A DNA stretch of 8,791 bases from an uncultured Ruminococcus sp. (lineage in GTDB: Bacteria; Bacillota; Clostridia; Oscillospirales; CAG-272): NCBI GenBank assembly GCA_902783755.1, contig CACZSC010000193.1:1-8791 (forward strand). The letters are read 5' to 3'. Below are positions 1 to 6,105 of this stretch, piece by piece. Below the pieces are notes generated by a model. That model searched no databases, was not told the origin of the DNA, and saw only the letters and a program-made list of their open reading frames with translations. Position numbers and translations under genes: made by a program. The number at the start of each line of letters is the position of its first letter. Position 1 is the first letter of the stretch.

Positions 1-38
1 AATACGATGACGAAGAAGACCGGGAAGACGAAGAATAA
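1..38 (+). CDS. C-terminal end of an upstream gene, acidic tail (possibly obg)
   Basis: Reading from base 3, an open frame gives the tail YDDEEDREDEE and stops at TAA 36-38, just 25 bases before the rdgB start. Only 11 residues are visible, so the product cannot be identified from sequence. A strongly acidic C-terminus is common in Obg GTPases. In Firmicutes obg often lies directly upstream of yhbY, which follows here after rdgB, so Obg is a reasonable but unproven guess. The overlapping frame that reads through this stretch into rdgB is lysine-rich and is best explained as a shadow of this acidic tail. Confidence 0.45.
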   Translation, partial: YDDEEDREDEE

Positions 39-63
39 CGGACGGAAAAAGGGAAGAAAGAGC

Positions 64-741
64 ATGAGCTGCATAGTTCTGGCTTCAAACAACAGGAAAA
101 AGATCGCGGAGATTGAAACTTTACTGGGGGATCTGACGTCTCAAGGGACAGAAGTGAAGTCCCTCAGGGACATAGGATACACGGACGACATCGACGAATG
201 GGGCTCCGTGTTCGAGGAGAACTCCCTCATAAAGGCCAGAGTCCCGGCGGATCTTGGATACATCGGCATAGCCGACGACTCGGGCCTGGCGGTGGACTTC
301 CTCGGGGGCGCCCCGGGGATACACTCGGCCAGATACGCCGGCGAGCACGGCAACGACGCGAGGAACCGGGAGAAGCTCCTTCTTGAACTGAAGGACGTGC
401 CGGAAGAACAGAGGGGCGCGAAGTTCGTGTGCACCTGCGCCCTGGTGCTGCCGGAAGGATCCCCGTATTCCATACCGGAGGAATGGCGGATCACGGACGT
501 ACTGTCGGAAAAGACAGGCATCCCGAAGGAAAGGGCCATGGTGGTCAGGGGCGAATGCCGCGGAGTCATACTCGAAAAGGAGCAGGGTGACGGCGGATTC
601 GGGTACGATCCCCTTTTCTGGTATCCTGAATTCGGGCATACGTTCGCGGAGATCCCGGGGGAGATGAAGAACCGGGTGTCCCACAGGGGCAACGCCATGG
701 GTATATTCATCCCGAGACTCATAAAAATTCTTGCGAGGTGA
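64..741 (+). CDS. rdgB: RdgB/HAM1-family non-canonical purine NTP pyrophosphatase
   Basis: This cytosolic enzyme hydrolyses dITP, ITP and XTP to the monophosphate plus pyrophosphate, keeping deaminated purines out of DNA and RNA. The 225-residue product shows the family signatures in order: SNNRKK (8-13, the T/SxNxxK nucleotide site), FEENSLIKA (50-58), ADDSGL (70-75) followed by GGAPGIHSARYAG, GGFGYDP (177-183), TFAE (193-196) and SHRG (206-209). It is slightly longer than the usual ~200 residues because of extra sequence around residues 132-160, before GECRGVI. The ATG at 64 is preferred because the family begins a few residues before the SNNxxK motif and GGGAAG (51-56) sits 7 bases upstream. 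The in-frame ATG at 7 would add a basic tail overlapping the upstream gene. Its stop is buried in the yhbY ribosome-binding site, so the two are probably cotranscribed. Confidence 0.93.
   Translation: MSCIVLASNNRKKIAEIETLLGDLTSQGTEVKSLRDIGYTDDIDEWGSVFEENSLIKARVPADLGYIGIADDSGLAVDFLGGAPGIHSARYAGEHGNDARNREKLLLELKDVPEEQRGAKFVCTCALVLPEGSPYSIPEEWRITDVLSEKTGIPKERAMVVRGECRGVILEKEQGDGGFGYDPLFWYPEFGHTFAEIPGEMKNRVSHRGNAMGIFIPRLIKILAR
735..741 (+). promoter_or_regulatory. Shine-Dalgarno site for yhbY overlapping the rdgB stop
   Basis: GAGGTGA lies 7 bases before the ATG at 749, and its last three bases are the rdgB stop codon. This decides the yhbY start in favour of ATG 749 over the in-frame TTG at 731, which precedes the ribosome-binding site. 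The overlap suggests translational coupling of the two genes. Confidence 0.8.
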
Positions 742-748
742 AGTAAAG

Positions 749-1057
749 ATGCTCACGAGCAAACAGAGAGCCTTTCTCAGGAGCGAGGCCTCAAAGGCCG
801 ACGCCCTGTTCCAGATAGGGAAGGGCGGCGTGGGGGACACTGTCATGCAGAGCGTGGACCAGGCCCTCGACGCCAGGGAACTCATAAAGCTGTCGGTCCT
901 CGACAATTCCGACGAGGATCCGAGGGAGGCGGCGGAGAACATGGCCCGGGAGACCGGAGCCGAGGTGGTATCCGTCATAGGAAGGAAGATCATACTGTTC
1001 AGGGAGTCCTCGAGAAAAGAGAAGAGGAAGATCTCCGAACGGCTGAAGGACATATAG
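749..1057 (+). CDS. yhbY: YhbY-family (CRM domain) RNA-binding protein
   Basis: This 102-residue protein matches the single-domain bacterial CRS1-YhbY (CRM) family, which associates with pre-50S ribosomal subunits. Visible features are the N-terminal LTSKQRAFLR helix, the GKGG loop at 24-27 (the conserved GxxG RNA-binding loop of the fold), and the later part ending in VVSVIGRKIILFRES, matching the last strands of the domain. Length is normal (about 95-105 residues). The C-terminal SSRKEKRKISERLK segment is basic and may add RNA contacts. It lies between rdgB and yqeK; yqeK starts one base after its stop. In many Firmicutes nadD sits between yhbY and yqeK, and here it is missing. Eight of its ten Arg codons are AGG or AGA and five of its seven Ile codons are ATA. 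Confidence 0.92.
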   Translation: MLTSKQRAFLRSEASKADALFQIGKGGVGDTVMQSVDQALDARELIKLSVLDNSDEDPREAAENMARETGAEVVSVIGRKIILFRESSRKEKRKISERLKDI

Positions 1058-1058
1058 G

Positions 1059-1703
1059 ATGACAGGGAAACTGAGGAAAGAGCTGGCCCGGTGCGCGGAG
1101 GAGCGCATGTCGGAGAAGCGGTTCCTGCACACGGAGAGCGTGGCCCGGGAGGCCGTGGAGCTCGGGAGGATATACCTTCCGGAGGACCTGGACGGGCTTG
1201 AGACCGCGGCCTGGCTCCACGACATCACGAAGGACCTGGACCACGGCCGGCAGTTGCAATTGTGCGGTGAGTTTGGTATAATGCTTGACAAATATCGGGC
1301 CCAGTCACCGGGTGTGCTGCACGCGATAACGGGGGCCGAAACGGCCGCAGCGCTGTTCCCGGATCTGGTCACCGGAAACGTGAAGAGCGCCATAAGGTAC
1401 CATACCACGGGACGTGAGGACATGACGGTGTTCGAGTCCCTCATATACCTGGCCGACTACATAGAACCCACGAGGCGGCACGAGAGCTGCAGGAAACTGA
1501 GAGAGTATTTCTATTCGGATGTCTCCGGAAAGGACATGAAGGAGCATCTGGCGGATACTATGATAAAATCTTTTGATATAACGGTGGGATATCTGCTGGA
1601 GAGCGGAAGTCTCATCGATCCCGACACCATATCGGCAAGGAACTGGTTCGTCCGCATGAAGAACGGGGGCCTGTTCCGGGAATTTCAGGAGAGGTTGCAA
1701 TGA
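1059..1703 (+). CDS. yqeK: YqeK-family HD-domain bis(5'-nucleosyl)-tetraphosphatase (symmetrical)
   Basis: YqeK-type HD hydrolases cleave diadenosine tetraphosphate symmetrically to two ADP. The 214-residue product carries the metal-binding HD pattern: H24 in RFLHTESV, the H54-D55 doublet in WLHDITKDL, H88 in LHAITGAETAA, H115 in AIRYHTTG, and D133 in LIYLADYIEPTR, the last being a strong family signature. It is a little longer than the typical ~190 residues, with a C-terminal tail ending in FREFQERLQ. The start ATG is one base after the yhbY stop, with AAGGA (1046-1050) as a modest ribosome-binding site. Its TGA overlaps the next ATG by 4 bp. A candidate promoter lies inside the coding region at 1254-1282. 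In many Firmicutes yqeK directly follows nadD; that partner is absent here. Confidence 0.92.
   Translation: MTGKLRKELARCAEERMSEKRFLHTESVAREAVELGRIYLPEDLDGLETAAWLHDITKDLDHGRQLQLCGEFGIMLDKYRAQSPGVLHAITGAETAAALFPDLVTGNVKSAIRYHTTGREDMTVFESLIYLADYIEPTRRHESCRKLREYFYSDVSGKDMKEHLADTMIKSFDITVGYLLESGSLIDPDTISARNWFVRMKNGGLFREFQERLQ
1254..1282 (+). promoter_or_regulatory. Candidate sigma-A promoter inside yqeK
   Basis: TTGCAA (1254-1259, four of six matches to the -35 consensus) is separated by exactly 17 bases from a perfect TATAAT (1277-1282), preceded by TGG, an extended -10. The stretch is locally AT-rich inside a GC-rich gene. A transcript would begin around 1289 and cover the 3' part of yqeK, then the LCP gene, rsfS and leuS. 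This is seen directly in the sequence; activity is inferred. Confidence 0.55.
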
Positions 1704-3136
1704 ACTTTAACGACGAGAACAACAAAGAATTCAGGATAACCGAAAGCAAGCGGGAAGTCCCGGAGCCGGATCCGGTTCCGGAGGAGCCCCTGCCTGAGGA
1801 GCAGGTCCCGGAAACGGAGCCCGGGGATCAGGATTATGACGATTACTATCCCACTGAGGACTCCTACGCATATGACGACGAAGCCGACGCGGACACCGTG
1901 GAATTCACCCAGGCGAAAAAGAAGAAGCCCGTGAAGAAGGTCCACTGGGCCCTCATCGCCGTGCTCCTTGTGGTATGCGTGGCGTTCCTTCTGGTGGTGG
2001 GATGGATCGTGCTCTACAGACCGAAAGTGGACCCGGTGGTCCCCTTCGACACAGATCCGGTGGAGACGGACCGGCCCGACACCACTGACACGTCAGACAC
2101 CGCCGACACCGAGGATACCGCCCAGGATCCGGTCACCCGCCCCGACGACGGAAGGTACCATATAAAGAACGAGGACAACTACAACATCCTGGTGGTGGGC
2201 CACGACAAGCTGGCGGCCCTGGCGGACGTCACCATGATCGTGAACTTCAACGCGGCTGAGAAGAAGATCTCCGTGATGCAGTTCCCGAGAGACACATATG
2301 TCAACCCCACGGGCGTGGACAGCACGGCGTACCTCTACACCAACAAGATGAACGAAGTGTTCTCCCACTACTTCAGCGAAGCCTGGACCGGCACCGACGA
2401 GGAGGCCCAGTACATGGCGGCCCTGGACGGGGTGGCATCGGTATTCGAGAAGAGCCTGTGCATCAAGATCCAGCATAAGGTCGTGGTAACGCTTGACGGA
2501 TTCGACAAGATCGTGGATGCCATAGGAGGCGTGGACCTCTACGTGCCCTACGTCATGCAGTACGAGGATCCGGACCAGAACCTTTACATAAACCTCTATC
2601 CCGGATACCAGCACCTCACCGGCAACCAGGCGGAGCAGTTCGTAAGGTTCAGGAGCGGCTACATCCAGGCGGACATCGGAAGGGTCAACGCCCAGAAGAT
2701 CTTCCTGACTGCCTTCTTCCAGAAAGTGAAATACCTGGTGAAGGCCTATGACGTGAATGCCCTCACCAACCTGGTGAGCGAAGTGCTGAAGAACGTGTAC
2801 ACCGACATGACCGTATCCGACGTCATGTACTACGCGAAGAACATCATAGGGATAGACCTGTCGGGAGTGAACATGATGACCGTTCCCGGCAACATGGACT
2901 ACACCGGGGTCTATTACGTGGTGAACAGGGACGCGACCCTCAGCGCCGTGAACACGTATTTCAACATCTACGACAAGGACATAACCGATTCCATATTCGA
3001 CCGTCCGAAGACCTTCTACGACCAGTTCGACGCGGGCATATACGAGACCTACTACGCTCCCGCCAACACCGTGATCGACCAGGTGTACAACGCTGAGGAC
3101 ATAGACGAGGATTCGATCTACATACCCACATACTGA
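1700..3136 (+). CDS. LytR-CpsA-Psr (LCP) family membrane protein, divergent active site
   Basis: LCP proteins are membrane-anchored and transfer lipid-linked anionic glycopolymers to peptidoglycan. This 478-residue protein has an acidic, Pro/Glu-rich cytoplasmic part (1-75), a KKKKPVKK stop patch, one membrane segment (about 83-106), a Thr/Asp-rich linker (about 117-150) and an extracellular LCP domain (about 160-350). Recognisable are NILVVG, D176, the FPRD motif (195-198), VDAIGGVDLYVP, PGYQHLTG, R316 and R318, and D325-R328. Two usual arginines are changed: the RSD motif reads LAD (174-176), and the Arg after DxGRxx is Ala331. About 130 residues follow the domain, containing many Tyr and Asp. 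The ATG overlaps the yqeK TGA, and CAGGAGAGG (1687-1695) is its ribosome-binding site. LCP genes between yqeK and rsfS are a Clostridia pattern. The fold is confident; transferase activity is less sure. Confidence 0.88.
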   Translation: MNFNDENNKEFRITESKREVPEPDPVPEEPLPEEQVPETEPGDQDYDDYYPTEDSYAYDDEADADTVEFTQAKKKKPVKKVHWALIAVLLVVCVAFLLVVGWIVLYRPKVDPVVPFDTDPVETDRPDTTDTSDTADTEDTAQDPVTRPDDGRYHIKNEDNYNILVVGHDKLAALADVTMIVNFNAAEKKISVMQFPRDTYVNPTGVDSTAYLYTNKMNEVFSHYFSEAWTGTDEEAQYMAALDGVASVFEKSLCIKIQHKVVVTLDGFDKIVDAIGGVDLYVPYVMQYEDPDQNLYINLYPGYQHLTGNQAEQFVRFRSGYIQADIGRVNAQKIFLTAFFQKVKYLVKAYDVNALTNLVSEVLKNVYTDMTVSDVMYYAKNIIGIDLSGVNMMTVPGNMDYTGVYYVVNRDATLSAVNTYFNIYDKDITDSIFDRPKTFYDQFDAGIYETYYAPANTVIDQVYNAEDIDEDSIYIPTY

Positions 3137-3154
3137 TATATTTACGGAGAGCAA

Positions 3155-3568
3155 ATGGAAAACACAACTAAACTTCCGATAGAAGAGGGACTGAAGGCCC
3201 GGGATCTTGAGAACCCCGAGAAGCTGGCCGAGTTCATAGTGGCCGTGCTGGACTCGAAGAAGGCGAAGGACCTTAAGCTGCTGCACGTTGAGGACCGCAC
3301 GGTCATCGCAGACTATTTCGTGCTGTGCTCCGGCACCTCCAGGACCCAGGTCAACGCCCTGGTGGGCGAAGTGGAGTTCAAGCTCGAGCAGTACGGCGTG
3401 GCCCCGAAGCACATCGAGGGCGCGGACACAGGCATCTGGGTGCTCGAGGACTTCGGCCCCGTGATACTCCACGTGTTCACCCCGGACGCCCGGGAATTCT
3501 ACAATCTGGAAAAACTGTACCAGGAGACTACTGAGAAGGACATCTCTTCACTTATAAGCGAAGATTAG
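3155..3568 (+). CDS. rsfS: Ribosomal silencing factor RsfS
   Basis: RsfS (RsfA/Iojap family) binds uL14 on the 50S subunit and blocks subunit joining, lowering translation when nutrients are scarce. The 137-residue product shows the family core: ADYFVLCSGTSRTQVNAL (about 52-69), then PKHIEGADTGIWVLEDFG, VILHVFTPDAREFYNLEKLY, the last matching the HVF...RExYxLExLW signature. The first ~20 residues extend beyond the minimal domain, and a short acidic tail ends the protein. GGAGAG (3146-3151) precedes the ATG. It sits 18 bases after the LCP gene and 9 bases before leuS. Linking a ribosome silencer with yqeK and yhbY is usual for Firmicutes. Confidence 0.94.
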   Translation: MENTTKLPIEEGLKARDLENPEKLAEFIVAVLDSKKAKDLKLLHVEDRTVIADYFVLCSGTSRTQVNALVGEVEFKLEQYGVAPKHIEGADTGIWVLEDFGPVILHVFTPDAREFYNLEKLYQETTEKDISSLISED

Positions 3569-3577
3569 GTAAAGCGT

Positions 3578-5980
3578 ATGAAATACGATTTTGAGCGCAT
3601 AGAAAAGAAATGGCAGGAAAGATGGGACGAGGCCGGCATATTCCGTGCCGAGGACAACAGCGCGAAGAAGAAGTTCTACGGGCTCGTGGAGTTCCCCTAT
3701 CCCAGCGGCGCCGGCATGCACGTGGGCCATATCAAGGCCTATTCCGGCCTGGAGGTCGTGTCGAGAAAGAGAAGGATGGAAGGGTACAACGTGCTCTTTC
3801 CCATCGGATTCGACGCCTTCGGCCTTCCCACCGAGAACTATGCAATAAAGACGAACACCCATCCGAGGATCGTCACCGACAGGAACATCGCGAACTTCAC
3901 GAACCAGCTGAAGCGGGTCGGATTCTCCTTCGACTGGTCCCGGGTGGTGGACACCACGGACGAGGGCTACTATAAATGGACCCAGTGGATATTCAGGAAG
4001 ATGTTCGACGCGGGCCTTGTGTTCAGAGCCAAGACCCTGGTCAACTACTGCCCCCACTGCAAAGTTGTCCTTTCTAACGAGGACTCCCAGGGCGGCAAGT
4101 GCGACGTCTGCCACAGCGAGATAGTCCAGAAATCCAAGGACGTATGGTACCTGAGGATAACCGAATACGCCGACAAGCTGCTCGAAGGCCTTGAGAAGGT
4201 GGACTACCTTCCCAACATCAAGCTCCAGCAGCAGAACTGGATCGGAAGATCCGAAGGCGCATTCGTTGACTTCAGCCTGACGGGCTGCAGCGAGAAGCTC
4301 AGGATATATACCACGAGATGCGACACGATGTTCGGGGCCACCTTCATGGTCATAGCTCCAGAACATCCCGTGATCGAGAGAAACCGCGACAGGATCACGA
4401 ACATAGCGGAGCTCGACGCATATAAGGAAGAGTGCTCCAAGAAGACCGAGTTCGAGAGGACCCAGCTGGTCAAGGACAAGACCGGCGTCAGGATAGAGGG
4501 CATCGCCGCGATCAATCCGGCGAACGGCAAAGAGATACCGATCTACATCTCCGACTATGTTATGATGGGATACGGCACCGGCGCCATCATGGCCGTGCCG
4601 GCCCACGACGAGCGCGACTACGAGTTCGCGAAGAAGTTCGGCATAGAGATCATCGAAGTGATCAAGGGCGGCAACATAGAGGAAGCTGCCTATACCGGAG
4701 ACGGCGAGATGATCAACTCCGGATTCCTGAACGGCATACAGACCAAGAAGGAAGCTATATCCAAGATGCTGGTGTACCTGGCCGAGAACGGTCTGGGTGA
4801 GAAAGGCGTACAGTACAAGATGAAGGACTGGGCCTTCAACCGCCAGAGATACTGGGGCGAGCCCATCCCCATCGTCCACTGCCCGAAATGCGGCATGGTG
4901 GGCGTTCCCTACGAAGAGCTCCCGCTGAAGCTCCCGGATCTCGAGAACTTCGAGCCCGGTGAAGGCGGGGAGAGCCCTCTCGCGAAGATAGACAGCTTCG
5001 TCAACTGCACATGCCCGAAATGCGGCGGCCCCGCGAAGCGGGAGACCGACACCATGCCCCAGTGGGCCGGATCCTCATGGTACTTCCTCAGATACTGCGA
5101 TCCCCACAACGACAGGGAATTCGCGTCTCAGGAAGCCCTGAAGTACTGGCTCCCGGTGGACTGGTACAACGGCGGCATGGAGCATGTGACCAGGCATATG
5201 ATATATTCGAGATTCTGGCATCACTTCCTGTACGACATAGGAGAAGTGCCCGTTGACGAGCCTTACGCGAAAAGGACCGCCCAGGGCCTGATCCTGGGAC
5301 CCGACGGGGACAAGATGTCAAAGTCCAAGGGCAACGTCATCGATCCCCTCGACGTGGTGAAGGACTTCGGAGCCGACGTGCTCAGGGTCTACGTCCTCTT
5401 CATGGGAGACTACGGTTCCGCCACTCCCTGGAGCGACAGCAGCGTGAGAGGCGTGAAGAGGTTCCTGGACAGGGTCGCCTCCCTGACGGATATCGCCCAG
5501 GGCAGGGGATCCACCCCAAAGCTCGAGAGCGCTTTCCACAAGACCATAAAGAAAGTGTCCTCCGATATCGAGGAGACCAAGTACAACACGGCCATTGCGG
5601 CCCTGATGACTCTGCTCAACGATATCTCGGAAGCCGGACACATTACCGTGGACGAGCTGAAGACGTTCATCAAGCTGCTCTGCCCCTTCGCACCGCACAT
5701 CTGCGAGGAGATCTGGGAAAGCCTCGGAGAGAAGGGATTCATCTCCGTGGCTCAGTGGCCTGAATACGACGAGGCCAAGACCATAGACAGCGAGATCGAG
5801 ATCGCGGTCCAGATTAACGGCAAACTCAAGGCGACGATACTGATCCCCGCAGACGCGGACAAGGATCTTGCCATATCCACCGCCAACGCCGACGCGAGAG
5901 TCGCGGCAGCAGTGGAAGGGAAGCAGATCGTGAAGGAGATCTACGTTCCCGGAAGGATCGTCAATATTGTTGTGAAATAA
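3578..5980 (+). CDS. leuS: Leucyl-tRNA synthetase
   Basis: This class I synthetase attaches leucine to tRNA-Leu and proofreads mischarged amino acids. The 800-residue protein is complete. It has a Rossmann start with YPSGAGMHVGH (HIGH-type motif HVGH at 48-51), a four-cysteine zinc site (C158, C161, C175, C178), the CP1 editing domain (roughly 220-395), a second set of CPKC pairs (C435/C438 and C479/C482), the TMPQWAGSSWYFLRY segment, KMSKS (579-583), an anticodon-binding helical domain, and a C-terminal domain starting near VQINGKLKATI. In the editing domain VPAHDERDYEF keeps D344, matching the known editing Asp. The threonine-rich motif reads TTRCDT (245-250), where TTRPDT is typical. The start lies 9 bases after rsfS with only a weak TAGG ribosome site, suggesting coupling to upstream translation. 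A terminator follows. Confidence 0.97.
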   Translation: MKYDFERIEKKWQERWDEAGIFRAEDNSAKKKFYGLVEFPYPSGAGMHVGHIKAYSGLEVVSRKRRMEGYNVLFPIGFDAFGLPTENYAIKTNTHPRIVTDRNIANFTNQLKRVGFSFDWSRVVDTTDEGYYKWTQWIFRKMFDAGLVFRAKTLVNYCPHCKVVLSNEDSQGGKCDVCHSEIVQKSKDVWYLRITEYADKLLEGLEKVDYLPNIKLQQQNWIGRSEGAFVDFSLTGCSEKLRIYTTRCDTMFGATFMVIAPEHPVIERNRDRITNIAELDAYKEECSKKTEFERTQLVKDKTGVRIEGIAAINPANGKEIPIYISDYVMMGYGTGAIMAVPAHDERDYEFAKKFGIEIIEVIKGGNIEEAAYTGDGEMINSGFLNGIQTKKEAISKMLVYLAENGLGEKGVQYKMKDWAFNRQRYWGEPIPIVHCPKCGMVGVPYEELPLKLPDLENFEPGEGGESPLAKIDSFVNCTCPKCGGPAKRETDTMPQWAGSSWYFLRYCDPHNDREFASQEALKYWLPVDWYNGGMEHVTRHMIYSRFWHHFLYDIGEVPVDEPYAKRTAQGLILGPDGDKMSKSKGNVIDPLDVVKDFGADVLRVYVLFMGDYGSATPWSDSSVRGVKRFLDRVASLTDIAQGRGSTPKLESAFHKTIKKVSSDIEETKYNTAIAALMTLLNDISEAGHITVDELKTFIKLLCPFAPHICEEIWESLGEKGFISVAQWPEYDEAKTIDSEIEIAVQINGKLKATILIPADADKDLAISTANADARVAAAVEGKQIVKEIYVPGRIVNIVVK

Positions 5981-5988
5981 ACGGAAAA

Positions 5989-6027
5989 GGGACCTGATTT
6001 TAAATATGGTGATCAGGCCCCTGTTTT
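5989..6027 (+). terminator. Rho-independent terminator after leuS
   Basis: GGG (5989-5991) plus CCTGAT (5993-5998) pairs with ATCAGG (6012-6017) plus CCC (6019-6021), with one A/C mismatch and a 13-base AT-rich loop. TGTTTT follows directly, and a second T-run (6036-6041) lies a little further on. The position, 8 bases after the leuS stop, fits the end of the block. Confidence 0.75.
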
Positions 6028-6105
6028 CTGATGTGTTTTTTGCTGATACCGGTAACGGCAGGTGAATAACACAGGTAATTATCCCTGACAAAGGAAGGAA
6101 ACAAA

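Noticed and set aside
7..63. In-frame upstream start that would give RdgB 19 extra N-terminal residues
   Set aside because: The extension is Lys/Gly/Arg-rich, overlaps the acidic tail of the upstream gene in another frame, and RdgB proteins start close to the SNNxxK motif. GGGAAG precedes ATG 64.
121..1444. Long minus-strand open frames across rdgB, yhbY and yqeK
   Set aside because: They lie antisense to well-identified genes, have no recognisable domains, and arise because stop triplets are rare in the reverse frames of this codon usage.
1564..1582. Two more extended -10-like strings in yqeK (TGATAAAAT and TGATATAAC)
   Set aside because: No -35-like hexamer sits at 16-18 bases upstream of either, unlike the site at 1254-1282.
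2093..4879. Two minus-strand open frames of 443-459 codons opposite the LCP, rsfS and leuS genes
   Set aside because: Despite their length they are antisense to certain genes; they are rich in His, Val and Leu in a way typical of reverse-complement translation, and no ribosome site or family motif supports them.
5981..6105. Possible promoter for the lipoprotein gene
   Set aside because: TTGCTG (6040-6045) has no acceptable -10 at normal spacing, and AATTAT (6077-6082) has no -35; expression might come from an unusual promoter or read-through.
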